From: Rathayibacter sp. VKM Ac-2857
Lineage (GTDB): Bacteria > Actinomycetota > Actinomycetes > Actinomycetales > Microbacteriaceae
Length of the DNA stretch: 64,000 nucleotides
Direction: 5' to 3'
Assembly (NCBI RefSeq): GCF_013205025.1
Contig: NZ_JABMLE010000003.1
Location: 62,001-126,000 of the forward strand
Shown here: piece by piece, positions 44,185 to 54,404 of the stretch
Layout: each line of letters starts with the position of its first letter
Position numbering within the stretch: position 1 is the stretch's first letter
Made by a program: the position numbers and the translations under genes
The notes under the pieces: generated by a model
What the model was told of the DNA's origin: nothing
Database searches by the model: none
Seen by the model: only the letters and a program-made list of their open reading frames with translations

Positions 44185-44229
44185 TCCAAAAGTTGCGGTA
44201 GTGGCGCGCGACTACCGCAACTTTTGAGG
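44185..44229. repeat. Hairpin after clpB (family C)
   Basis: Arms of about 18 bp with the AAAGTTGCGGTAGT core (left to 44202, right 44211-44229) and the loop GGCGCGCG. Sequence matches the three-copy array at 6744-6957. It lies between the clpB 3' end and the upstream side of radC and probably terminates clpB. Confidence 0.82.
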
Positions 44230-44283
44230 AATGGGAGAGGAGGGTCCGGCGGGGCGGGGCGGACCGGGCGGGGTCGCCCCGGC

Positions 44284-46437
<2,154 letters not shown>

Positions 46438-46454
46438 CTCCTCCTTGCGGTTCG

Positions 46455-46481
46455 AAAGTTGAGTTCGAATGACTCAACTTT
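46455..46481. promoter_or_regulatory. HAIR-type operator (HspR binding site) upstream of clpB
   Basis: AAAGTTGAGT - 7 nt - ACTCAACTTT is a perfect inverted repeat, 17 bases upstream of clpB. The published HAIR consensus bound by HspR in actinobacteria is CTTGAGT-N7-ACTCAAG, which this matches except for the outermost base of each arm. It implies heat-inducible repression of clpB. The hspR gene itself is not in the window. Confidence 0.85.
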
Positions 46482-46510
46482 ACGCCCGTCGGAACCATTC
46501 CCGCGGGGGC

Positions 46511-46536
46511 GGCGAGTTCTGCGGCGGTGACTCGCC
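46511..46536 (-). terminator. Weak hairpin after the sigma-like gene
   Basis: GGCGAGT (46511-46517) pairs with ACTCGCC (46530-46536) just past the stop of the sigma-like gene, upstream of the HAIR site. Seven base pairs with a 12-nt loop; only modest support. Confidence 0.4.
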
Positions 46537-46538
46537 GC

Positions 46539-47048
46539 TCAGGCCGTGAGGCGGCTCTCGCCCAGACCGCCGTGGAGGGAGCCCAGCGCATCGCGGAGGA
46601 CGGCGCGCAGGCGCGACTCGCGCACGCCCGTCAGCGCGGCGATCTCGGGCTGGGAGTAACGGCCCGCGACGGCGAGCAGCAGCAGCTCGCGATCCGGGCA
46701 GGCCAGGGCGAGGAGCCCGTCGGCGAGCGGGCGGCGCGCGGTCTCGCGGGAGGAGCCGAGCGTCTCGCAGAGCACCTCGAGCAGCCACAGCACCGGCTCC
46801 GGAGCGCGGGCACCCTCGCGGGCACGGCGCCAGACGGAGGCGAACGCCTCGGTGCAGATCCGGTCGCGGGCGGCGGCGTCGGCCTGGACGGTCGCGATCG
46901 ACGCGGAGAAGAGCCCGCCGAAGCGATCGAACAGCTCGGCGAACGCGGCGCGGTCGCCGGTCGCGACGGCCCCGAGGAGGCGCGCGGCGGCCTCGGCCAG
47001 GGCGGGGCGGATCCGCTCCGCGCGCGCGTCGTCGCTGCCTGTATGCAT
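46539..47048 (-). CDS. ECF-like sigma-70 family protein
   Basis: 169 residues from ATG 47046-47048. Residues about 25-75 look like sigma region 2 (AAFAELFDRFGGLFSASIATVQ..AEAFASVWRRA pattern) and residues 118-160 like region 4 (CPDRELLLLAVAGRYSQPEIAALTGVRESRLRAVLRDALGSL). No anti-sigma gene is adjacent. The region 2 sequence is divergent from standard ECF factors, lacking the usual EDxxQE motif, so it may be a regulator rather than an active sigma factor. Located between clpB and a DUF1206 gene. Confidence 0.65.
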   Translation of the reverse strand: MHTGSDDARAERIRPALAEAAARLLGAVATGDRAAFAELFDRFGGLFSASIATVQADAAARDRICTEAFASVWRRAREGARAPEPVLWLLEVLCETLGSSRETARRPLADGLLALACPDRELLLLAVAGRYSQPEIAALTGVRESRLRAVLRDALGSLHGGLGESRLTA

Positions 47049-47133
47049 CTGCACAGAGTGGCACCGCAACCGTGGTCATGGCACCAGTTGCGGTCACACC
47101 CGTCAGGGGGTAGTGATCGGCGCGGGGACGTCC

Positions 47134-47952
47134 TCAGAGCTTCGGCCAGCGCGCCCGGGCGAAGCAGAACGCGCCGTAGGCGATCAGCCCGACGGCCACG
47201 ACGCCGAGCAGCACCACGCCGAACGGCAGCTCGGTCAGCGTCTTCAGCGCCTCGTCCAGACCGCCCGCCTGCTCCGGGTCGTGCGTGACCGCGGCGATGA
47301 TCACCAGGATCCCGAGGACGCCGAGCACGACGCCCTTCGCGACGTAGCCCGCGATGCCGAGGCCGGTGACGACGCGGCCGGCCGTGCCGCCCGGCTGCGC
47401 GACGTTCTTCAGGAACTTCTTCGACGCACCGCGGTAGACGAAGACGCCGCCGACCGCGAGGATCGCGAGTCCGGCGATCACGAGGAGCACCACTCCGCCG
47501 GGCGCGGCGAGGACCTGCGCACTCGCGCTCTCGGACGTCTCGGACGAGTCGGAACTGCCGCCCGTCGCGAAGCGCAGGGTCGTGATGCCGAGCGCGAGGT
47601 AGACGACGGCCTTCGCCGCCTCCTTGAGCCGGCTGCCCCAGCGGGACGCCGCGCTGTCGCCGCTCGCCACCAGGAACGCCTCGAGCGCGCCCCAGAGCGC
47701 GAGACCGAAGAGCCCGATCGCGCAGACCCAGAGCACGACCACTCCCCCGGGCTGCGCGGCGAGCGAGCTGAGCGCGCCGGTCTGGTCCGCCTCGCCCTGG
47801 CCGCCGGTCGCGATCTGCAGGGCGATCACGCCGATCAGGATGTGGACGAGGCCGTTCGCGGCATAGCCGCCGCGGGCCAGGGTGCGCACCGCGGTCGAGT
47901 CCTGCGCGTCGTCGGCGGCACGCTTGGCCTGGGTTCCTGAAGGAGTGTTCAC
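47134..47952 (-). CDS. DUF1206 family membrane protein
   Basis: 272 residues from GTG 47950-47952. Three copies of a two-helix unit can be seen, each starting with a glycine motif: ARGGYAANGLVHILIGVIALQ, LKEAAKAVVYLALGITTLRFA and GLGIAGYVAKGVVLGVLGILV. Six transmembrane segments in three repeats are the hallmark of DUF1206, a family of unknown function. The open frame extends upstream to 48153, but that part is low-complexity and crosses the DnaA-box-like cluster. Confidence 0.85.
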   Translation of the reverse strand: MNTPSGTQAKRAADDAQDSTAVRTLARGGYAANGLVHILIGVIALQIATGGQGEADQTGALSSLAAQPGGVVVLWVCAIGLFGLALWGALEAFLVASGDSAASRWGSRLKEAAKAVVYLALGITTLRFATGGSSDSSETSESASAQVLAAPGGVVLLVIAGLAILAVGGVFVYRGASKKFLKNVAQPGGTAGRVVTGLGIAGYVAKGVVLGVLGILVIIAAVTHDPEQAGGLDEALKTLTELPFGVVLLGVVAVGLIAYGAFCFARARWPKL

Positions 47953-48036
47953 GATCCGGACGGTACGCGACTCCGCCCGCCGCGTCGAACCGGGCGGGCA
48001 CGCCGAGATGCCGAGGGTGACCGGTGGACGCGTCGC

Positions 48037-48165
48037 GTCTCCACACCTTCTCCCCACCCTGTGGACGGCGGATCCCGCGTCGGACCGGCCCCGTCTCCAG
48101 GTCGGCCCCGCCGAGGACGGTCGTTCTCCACATCTCTCCACAGAGTTATCCACAGCTGTGGAGAT
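48037..48165. promoter_or_regulatory. Cluster of DnaA-box-like sites
   Basis: A perfect DnaA box TTATCCACA occurs at 48146-48154. Near matches TTCTCCACA (48124-48132), CTCTCCACA (48134-48142), ATCTCCACA on the minus strand (48157-48165), CCGTCCACA on the minus strand (48060-48068) and GTCTCCACA (48037-48045) surround it. Part of it also folds (CTCCACAG / CTGTGGAG). Whether DnaA binds is unknown; no dnaA, dnaN or AT-rich unwinding region is present. Confidence 0.45.
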
Positions 48166-48206
48166 CTCCCCCGGGGAGAGAGGCTGAGACGGCGGGCCCG
48201 CGACTG

Positions 48207-48735
48207 CATGCTGGTCGAGCAGCCCCGCAGGGCCGTATCGAGACCCGCCGTCCTCAGCAGAGCGGGTCTGCAGACTCGCGTTCTGGCGGTGGTGGATCTC
48301 GATACGCCCGCTGCGCGGGCTACTCGATCAGCATGAGACAGCGAGCCTCGATCAGCATGAGACGGCGAGCCTCGACCGGCATGAGACGGCGAGCCCGCGC
48401 CTGCATGAGACGGCGAGCCCGCGCCTGCATGCTGGTCGAGCAGCCCCGCAGGGGCGTCGCGAGACCCGACGCCACCAGCAGGGCGGCTCCGAAGACTTGC
48501 GTTCTGACGGCGGTGGGTCTCGATACGCCCCCTCCGCGGGCTACTCGATCAACAAAGAGGGGCGCCTCATGCTGGTCGAGTAGCCCCGCAGGGGCGTATC
48601 GAGACCCACCACCGCATGAACGTCTGTCTCTTCCCCGCCCCGCGGTGGCGCCAGAGGCGCCCCCTCCGCTCGATACGCCCGCTGCGCGGGCTACTCGATC
48701 AGCATGAGGCGGCGAGCCTCGATCAGCTTGATGGG
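48207..48735. repeat. Palindromic repeat cluster 6 (family A), largest mosaic
   Basis: Part of an 812-bp gene-free gap. It includes a full element (48207-48335), tandem 18-20 bp direct repeats around ATGAGACGGCGAGCC (48334-48430), a second full element (48430-48552), and a third with the long alternative spacer containing GCATGAACGTCTGTCTCTTCC (48570-48708), also seen inverted at 5091-5150. The DnaA-box-like cluster occupies the other side of the gap. Confidence 0.88.
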
Positions 48736-48764
48736 GGTGCTCACCCTTGCTGCCCCTCTCCCGC

Positions 48765-49655
48765 TCAGCGCCGCGTCGGCCCGGCGAGGTCGGCGTGGGC
48801 GAGCACCGTCTCGATGAAGGCGGCGACGAGCGGATCGGGGTCGGCCCGGGTGAAGGCGCGGACGGCCCGCGTGCGGGCGGGCTCCAGCGGCAGGACGGCA
48901 CCGCGGAAGCCGCCGTCGAGGACGTTGCGCGGGACGAGTCCGAGCCCGACGCCCGCCGCGGCGAAGCGCGGGACGGCGGCGGTCTGCGGAGTGCGCAGGG
49001 CGACACGCGGGGCGAAGCCCGCCTCGGCCGCGTATCCGTCCAGCACCCCCGCGAGGCCGTGCTCCGGCGTGAAGTGCACCCACTGCTCGTCCGCCAGCTC
49101 CGCGAGGTCGACGGACGACCGGCGGGCGAGCGGATGGTCGGCGCTGCTGACGACGACGAACTCCTCCCGCCCGATCAGGCGCGACGGGCCCGCCCACGCG
49201 CGCGGCATCGGCGCGATCGCGACGTCACCCGCGCCCGCGCTCATGGCCGCGACCACCGCGTCGACGGACTGGTGCTCGATCACGGTGACGGATGCCCCCG
49301 GATGCTCCTGCAGCCAGACCTCGAGGACCCCGGGAAGCACGCCGAGCCCGATCGACGTGATCGTGACGACGTCGATCGTCCCGGTCTCGGCGGCGACGAC
49401 GGAGGCCGCCGCCGCCAGAGCCCGCTGAGCGTCGGCGACGACGGCCCGGGCGTGCGGGAGGACGGCCCGGCCGAGCGGGGTGAGGGCGATCGCCCGCGGC
49501 AGCCGGTCGAGCAGGCGCCCGCCGAGCTCGCGCTCGAGCGCACGGACCTGCTGCGAGAGCCCGGGCTGAGTGACGCCCAGCTCGTCGGCGGCACCGGTGA
49601 ACGACCCGACGTCGACGACGCGGAGGAGGTACTCCCACTGCCGGATCGTCGCCAT
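48765..49655 (-). CDS. LysR-family transcriptional regulator
   Basis: 296 residues. An N-terminal winged helix (WEYLLRVVDVGSFTGAADELGVTQPGLSQQVRALERELGG) is followed by a periplasmic-binding-like effector domain. The start ATG is at 49653-49655. It is divergent from the OYE and MDR reductase genes, with a 70-bp gap, the standard LysR arrangement for control of the neighbouring operon in response to its substrate or product. Confidence 0.93.
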   Translation of the reverse strand: MATIRQWEYLLRVVDVGSFTGAADELGVTQPGLSQQVRALERELGGRLLDRLPRAIALTPLGRAVLPHARAVVADAQRALAAAASVVAAETGTIDVVTITSIGLGVLPGVLEVWLQEHPGASVTVIEHQSVDAVVAAMSAGAGDVAIAPMPRAWAGPSRLIGREEFVVVSSADHPLARRSSVDLAELADEQWVHFTPEHGLAGVLDGYAAEAGFAPRVALRTPQTAAVPRFAAAGVGLGLVPRNVLDGGFRGAVLPLEPARTRAVRAFTRADPDPLVAAFIETVLAHADLAGPTRR

Positions 49656-49668
49656 AACCGGAGCTTAT
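49654..49668. promoter_or_regulatory. Possible LysR operator
   Basis: ATAA-CCGGAGC-TTAT is a short inverted repeat with a 7-nt spacer in the gap between the LysR gene and the OYE gene; the T-N11-A pattern of LysR sites fits it. It overlaps the LysR start codon, so it could also serve autoregulation. The repeat is short and may occur by chance. Confidence 0.4.
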
Positions 49669-49725
49669 CGCAGACGGCCAAGCGGGTACTTTGACTTCTC
49701 CTCACGTCCGCAGCACGCTCTCTGC

Positions 49726-50850
49726 ATGACCTCTCTCCTCGAACCGATCCCTCTCGGATCCCTCCCCCTGCCCCACCGGATCGTGATGGCGCCGATGACG
49801 CGCTCGCGGTCCACTCAGCCCGGGAACGTCCCCGGCCGCCTGAACGCCGAGTACTACGCCCAGCGCGCCACCGCCGCGCTGATCGTCTCGGAGGCGACCC
49901 AGATCTCGCCGTCCGGCCAGGGCTACAGCTTCACGCCGGGCCTGCACACCGCGGAGCAGATCGCGGGCTGGCGCCTCGTCACCGGCGCCGTCCACGCGGC
50001 GGGCGGGCGGATCTTCGCCCAGCTCTGGCACGTCGGGCGGATGTCGCACAGATCCTTCCACGACGGCGCGGCGCCCGTCGCCCCGAGCGCGCTCGACTCC
50101 GGTGCGCGGGTCTGGATCAGCATCGACGGGGTCGGCACGATGGTGCCGACCAGCACGCCACGGGCCCTGGCGACCGCCGAGGTCCGCGGTGTCGTCGAGG
50201 ACTACCGGCGCGCGGCGGCCGCCGCGGTCGAGGCGGGCTTCGACGGCGTCGAGATCCACGGCGCCAACGGCTACCTGCTCGACCAGTTCCTCCGCACGAC
50301 CTCGAACCATCGCACCGACGAGTACGGCGGCTCCCTGGACGGGCGGCTCCGCTTCGCCGTCGAGGTCGTGACCGCGGTCGCCGACGAGATCGGCCCGGAC
50401 AGGGTCGGCCTGCGGCTGTCGCCGCAGATCACCGCGCGGGGCATGGACTGCCCCGCGATCGAGGAGACCGCGCTCGAGCTCGCCCGCCGCGTCGATCGGC
50501 TCGGCATCGTCTACCTGCACCTCGCCGAGGCGGACTGGGACGACGCCCCGGCGATCCCGGACGCGTTCCGCACCCGCCTGCGCGAGGCGTTCTCCGGCCG
50601 GATCGTCGTCGCCGGCGGCTACACGCCCGAGCGGGCCGAGCGGATCCTCGACGCCGGCCACGCCGACCTCGTCGCCTTCGGAAGGCCGTTCGTGGCGAAC
50701 CCGGACCTCCCCGCCAGGATCGCCGCCGGTGCGCCCCTCGCCCCACTGGACCCCGACCTGCTCTACGGAGGCGACGCCCGGGGCTACACCGACTTCCCGG
50801 CCCTCGACCGACCGCTCGAGGTCGCCGCGGCCCGGGGCGGAGCGGTCTGA
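49726..50850 (+). CDS. Old Yellow Enzyme family alkene reductase
   Basis: 374 residues from ATG 49726. A TIM-barrel FMN enzyme of the NemA/XenB type: PLPHRIVMAPMTRSRS at the N terminus, FAQLWHVGRMSH, HGANGYLLDQFLRTTSNHRTDEYGGS with the conserved substrate-binding His and Asn, and VVAGGYTPERAERILDAGHADLVAFGRPFVANPDL for FMN phosphate binding. It reduces activated C=C bonds of enones or nitro esters with NADPH. Probably induced through the divergent LysR regulator and translated with the next gene. Confidence 0.94.
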   Translation: MTSLLEPIPLGSLPLPHRIVMAPMTRSRSTQPGNVPGRLNAEYYAQRATAALIVSEATQISPSGQGYSFTPGLHTAEQIAGWRLVTGAVHAAGGRIFAQLWHVGRMSHRSFHDGAAPVAPSALDSGARVWISIDGVGTMVPTSTPRALATAEVRGVVEDYRRAAAAAVEAGFDGVEIHGANGYLLDQFLRTTSNHRTDEYGGSLDGRLRFAVEVVTAVADEIGPDRVGLRLSPQITARGMDCPAIEETALELARRVDRLGIVYLHLAEADWDDAPAIPDAFRTRLREAFSGRIVVAGGYTPERAERILDAGHADLVAFGRPFVANPDLPARIAAGAPLAPLDPDLLYGGDARGYTDFPALDRPLEVAAARGGAV

Positions 50851-51839
50851 TGCGCGCCGTCGCGATCACCCGACACGGCGCCCCCGAGGTGCTCACCGAC
50901 ATCGAGCTGCCGGAGCCGGAGGCCTCGGGCCACGACCTGCTCGTCCGGGTCCGCGCCGTCTCGGTGAATCCCGTCGACACCAAGATCCGCGCCTCCGGCC
51001 GGCCCGAGGCGACGCCGAGGGTGCTCGGCTTCGACGCCGTCGGCTCGGTCGAGGCCGTCGGCGAGGACGTCACCCTGTTCGCCCCCGGCGACGAGGTGTT
51101 CTACGCCGGATCGATCACCCGGCCCGGCACCGACGCCGAGCTGCATCTGGTGGACGAGCGCATCGTCGGCCGGAAGCCCGCGCGGCTCACCGACGCGGAG
51201 GCGGCCGCGCTGCCGCTGACTGCGATCACGGCCTGGGAGCTGCTCTTCCACCGGCTGGGCGTGGAGCGCGGCGGGGGCAGCGGCCGGCGCCTCCTGATCG
51301 CGGGCGCCTCCGGCGGAGTGGGCTCGATCCTCGTGCAGCTCGCCGCACGCCTGACCGATCTCGAGGTCGTCGCCACGGCCTCCACCCCCGCGTCGCAGCA
51401 GTGGGTCCGCGACCTCGGCGCTCACCGGGTGATCGACCACCGCTATCTGGCGGCGGAGCTGCGTCGCGTCGGGCCCGTCGACCTCATCGCCTCCCTGACC
51501 GGGACGACGGCCAACCTCCCGGCGTACGTCGAGGCGATCGCCCCGCAGGGCGCGATCGCCGTGATCGACGGCCCCCCGACCCTCGACATCGTGCCACTCA
51601 AGCGCAAGTCGGTGTCGGTGCACTGGGAGCTGATGTTCACGCGACCGATGTTCGCGACGCCGGACCTCTCCGCTCAGCACGACCTCCTGGAGGAGGTGTC
51701 CGCGCTGCTGGACGAGGGGGTGCTGCGCACGACGCTCGCTCGCACGCTGTCGCCCCTGAACGCCGGAACGCTGGCCGAGGCGCACCGCCTCGTCGAGGCC
51801 GGCGGCCACCCCGGCAAGGTCGTGGTCAGCGGCTGGTGA
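50850..51839 (+). CDS. Zinc-less MDR quinone/enoyl reductase-like protein
   Basis: 329 residues. The ATG shares a base with the OYE stop (TGATG). SVNPVDTKIRASG at the N terminus lacks the catalytic zinc Cys, and the NADPH motif AGASGGVGSILVQLAARL is present, as in the zeta-crystallin/quinone oxidoreductase branch of the MDR superfamily. It should reduce quinones or enones and complements the OYE enzyme. The pair looks like a defence against electrophilic quinones or enals, which is inference. Confidence 0.92.
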   Translation: MRAVAITRHGAPEVLTDIELPEPEASGHDLLVRVRAVSVNPVDTKIRASGRPEATPRVLGFDAVGSVEAVGEDVTLFAPGDEVFYAGSITRPGTDAELHLVDERIVGRKPARLTDAEAAALPLTAITAWELLFHRLGVERGGGSGRRLLIAGASGGVGSILVQLAARLTDLEVVATASTPASQQWVRDLGAHRVIDHRYLAAELRRVGPVDLIASLTGTTANLPAYVEAIAPQGAIAVIDGPPTLDIVPLKRKSVSVHWELMFTRPMFATPDLSAQHDLLEEVSALLDEGVLRTTLARTLSPLNAGTLAEAHRLVEAGGHPGKVVVSGW

Positions 51840-51866
51840 CGGCGGAGGCGGGGCGGGGCGGGGCGG

Positions 51867-52388
51867 TCAGACGTCGATCGCGCGGACCAGGCCGTCCTGG
51901 ACGCTGCCGAGCCAGTCGTAGACCGCGCGGATCGCCTGGCCGGTCTCGTCCTCCGGCTCGACGTCGTCGGTGTCGAGGATGCCGAGGCGCGCGGCGAGGG
52001 CGAGGCGCATGTCGGTGAGGCCGCGGAGCCAGGACAGGGCCTGGGGCGGCTCGAGACGGACGGCGACCTCGCCGAGCCCGGCGAAGACGCGGGCGTGGCC
52101 GGAGCCCTCGCCGGCGTCGAGCGCGGCGGTGATCGCGCGGGCGTCGTCCATCTTGCGGCCCGCCAGGTCCGGAGCGGTGAAGCGGCGGAACTCGGCGGCG
52201 GCCTCCTCGTCGTCGCGGTAGGCGTCGGGGAGCAGGCGCGCGAGCGCGGGGTCGTTGCGGGCGTCCTCGCCGGTGCCGCGGTCGAGCAGCTCGAGCATCT
52301 CGCCGGCGAGGTGGCGGAGGATCCCGGCCTCCTCGCGGTCGAAGCGGGCGACGGCGGCACCGGAGGAGTCGCGGCGGAAGGAGCGCAT
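51867..52388 (-). CDS. DUF2017 family protein
   Basis: 173 residues. DREEAGILRHLAGEMLELL near residue 17, RLLPDAYRDDEEAAAEFRRFT and the C-terminal AIRAVYDWLGSVQDGLVRAI match DUF2017, a soluble actinobacterial family almost always encoded next to clpS, as here. The function is not known; partnership with the ClpS-dependent protease route is a fair guess from context. ATG start, 28 bp after clpS. Confidence 0.85.
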   Translation of the reverse strand: MRSFRRDSSGAAVARFDREEAGILRHLAGEMLELLDRGTGEDARNDPALARLLPDAYRDDEEAAAEFRRFTAPDLAGRKMDDARAITAALDAGEGSGHARVFAGLGEVAVRLEPPQALSWLRGLTDMRLALAARLGILDTDDVEPEDETGQAIRAVYDWLGSVQDGLVRAIDV

Positions 52389-52416
52389 CAGGGCATGCCC
52401 CTCGTGAGCCGGCCGG

Positions 52417-52707
52417 TCATGCGTCGGCCTTCTGCAGCGTCGCCCACAGGCCGTACCCGTGCATCGCCTCCACGTGCCGCTCCATCTCCTCGCGGTTGCC
52501 GGTCGCGACCACGGCGCGCCCCTCCGTGTGCACCTGCAGCATCAGGCGCTCGGCCTCGGCGCGGCCGAAGCCGAAGTAGCTGCGGAAGACGTAGGAGACG
52601 TACGACATCAGGTTCACGGGGTCGTCCCAGACGAGCACGACCCACGGCACCTCGGCGGCCGAGCGGATCGCCAGCCGCTCGTCGGCCCGCTCGATCGTGT
52701 CCACCAT
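52417..52707 (-). CDS. clpS: ClpS protease adaptor
   Basis: 96 residues. [25 protein letters not shown] is the conserved ClpS core, including the Asp and Met residues of the N-degron pocket, and the [33 protein letters not shown] block completes the fold. ClpS brings N-end-rule substrates to the Clp protease unfoldase. First gene of the clpS-DUF2017 pair. Confidence 0.95.
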   Translation of the reverse strand: MVDTIERADERLAIRSAAEVPWVVLVWDDPVNLMSYVSYVFRSYFGFGRAEAERLMLQVHTEGRAVVATGNREEMERHVEAMHGYGLWATLQKADA

Positions 52708-52806
52708 CCCTCCAGCCTAGGTCGCGGCGGCACGGCGGACGCCTGCTGGCCGAGGAGCCGCGAAGCGGCACCCCCCTGCCGACCGAGCTGCCGCGCAGCG
52801 GCGCCC

Positions 52807-53265
52807 CATGCTGGTCGAGTAGCCGCGCAGCGGCGTATCGAGCGGTGAAGCCGCTTCGCGTCTCGGTGGTGAGGGAAAGGACGCGGCTGCGCCGCGTCAT
52901 GCTGGTCGAGTAGCCCCGCAGGGGCGTATCGAGACCCACCGTCACCAGCAGGGCGGGTCTGCAGACTCAGCGTCCTGACGGTGGTGGATCTCGATACGCC
53001 CGCTCCGCGGGCTACTCGATCAGCATGACGTTCCCCATACGCATGAGGTGATCTTTCCTAAGAGACCCGCCGTCGTCCGGTGGGTGGATCTACTTGGAAG
53101 ACACGCCCGCACACATGCTGGTCGAGTAGCCCCGCAGGGGCGTATCGAGACCTACCACCGCGTGGACGTCGGACTCTTCCCCGCTCCGCTCGATACGCCC
53201 GCTCCGCGGATTACTCGATCAGCATGCAGTGCCCGCTCCGCGGGCTGCTCGATGAGCAGGGTGCG
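52807..53265. repeat. Palindromic repeat cluster 7 (family A)
   Basis: The 614-bp gap between the clpS start and the LLM gene end holds a half-site with GCCGCGCAGCGGC centre (52807-52850), a full element (52900-53026), and an element with a shortened form of the alternative spacer GACGTCGGACTCTTCCCCGC (53114-53226). A trail of weak remnants follows to about 53310. No gene is seen. Confidence 0.87.
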
Positions 53266-53321
53266 CGCGGAGCGCGCTCCTCGACCGGCGCCCGCGGAGC
53301 GGCCTCCTCGGCCTGCGGTAC

Positions 53322-54248
53322 TCAGGCCGACAGGCGCGGCAGGACCTCGCGGGCGAAGAAGTCGAGGTGGTCGAGGTCCTGGAGGTCCATGAACTGGAGG
53401 TAGACGCGCTCGGCGCCGGCCTCGCGGAGGGACTCGAGGCGGTCGACGGTCTCGTCGACTCCGCCGGCGACGCCGTGCTCGCGCAGTTCGGCGGGCTCGC
53501 GGCCGATGGCGGCGGCGCGACGGACGAACTCCGCCTCGTCCGCTCCGCCGACCGCGATCAGCGCGACCGAGTGCACGAGCGAGGACGGCTCGCGCCCGAT
53601 CGCGACGCAGGCCTGGTCGACGCGCTCGAACGCGCCGGGGATCGCGTCGAACTCGGGGAAGGGCAGGTTGAACTCGCTGGCGAAGCGGGCCGCGAGCCGC
53701 GGGGTCCGCTTGGGCCCTCCTCCGCCGACGATCACCGGCAGCGGCAGCCGCGCGGGCTTGGGCAGCGCGGGCGAGTCGGTCAGCGTGTAGTGCTCGCCGG
53801 CGAACGAGTAGCGCTCGCCGACCGGCGTCGACCAGAGGCCGGTGACGATCTCGAGCTGCTCCTCGAGCAGGTCGAAGCGGCGCGGCGGGAAGTCGATGCC
53901 GTACGCGGCGTGCTCCTCCTCGAACCAGCCGGTGCCGAGGCCGAGCTCGACGCGTCCGCCCGACATCGCGTCCACCTGGGCGACCTGGATCGCGAGGATC
54001 CCCGGCGGCCGGTAGGTGACGGAGGAGACCAGGGTGCCGAGCGCGATCCGCTCGGTCTCCCGCGCGAGGCCCGCCAGGGTCGTCCAGGCGTCAGTGGGGC
54101 CGGGACCGGGGTCGCCGTCGCCCATCCGGAGGTAGTGGTCGGAGCGGAAGAAGCCGTCGTAGCCGAGGGCTTCGGTGGCCTGCGCGACGGCGAGGAGGTC
54201 CTCGTAGCTCGCGCCCTGCTGGGGTTCGGTGAAGACTCTGAACTGCAC
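53322..54248 (-). CDS. LLM-class F420-dependent oxidoreductase
   Basis: 308 residues from GTG 54246-54248. A luciferase-like TIM barrel: FRSDHYLRMGDGDPGPGPTDAWTTLAGLARET, LGTLVSSVTYRPPGILAIQVAQVDAMSGGRVELGLGTGW and LPVIVGGGGPKRT are conserved in actinobacterial F420 enzymes (LLM_F420 group). It transfers hydride between F420 and an unknown small substrate. Divergent from the BCCT transporter. Confidence 0.88.
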   Translation of the reverse strand: MQFRVFTEPQQGASYEDLLAVAQATEALGYDGFFRSDHYLRMGDGDPGPGPTDAWTTLAGLARETERIALGTLVSSVTYRPPGILAIQVAQVDAMSGGRVELGLGTGWFEEEHAAYGIDFPPRRFDLLEEQLEIVTGLWSTPVGERYSFAGEHYTLTDSPALPKPARLPLPVIVGGGGPKRTPRLAARFASEFNLPFPEFDAIPGAFERVDQACVAIGREPSSLVHSVALIAVGGADEAEFVRRAAAIGREPAELREHGVAGGVDETVDRLESLREAGAERVYLQFMDLQDLDHLDFFAREVLPRLSA

Positions 54249-54404
54249 GCCTCCAGCCTCGCGCACACCGGTCGCCGCAGCCGGGACCGACCCGCCCGGC
54301 GCCCCGGTCCGGACCCTCGATCGGGGACCTTGCGCCGCCCGGCCGCGGACGGCGCGGGTGAGCGCCCGTGTACCGTGGCAGGTTGCCGCCGACGAGAGGA
54401 CCCC

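Noticed and set aside
48037-48165. Chromosomal origin of replication
   Set aside because: No dnaA, dnaN, rpmH or AT-rich unwinding segment; only a compact group of DnaA-like boxes.
48207-48735. CRISPR array
   Set aside because: Repeats are palindromic, vary in spacing and orientation, spacers are themselves repeated, and there are no cas genes.
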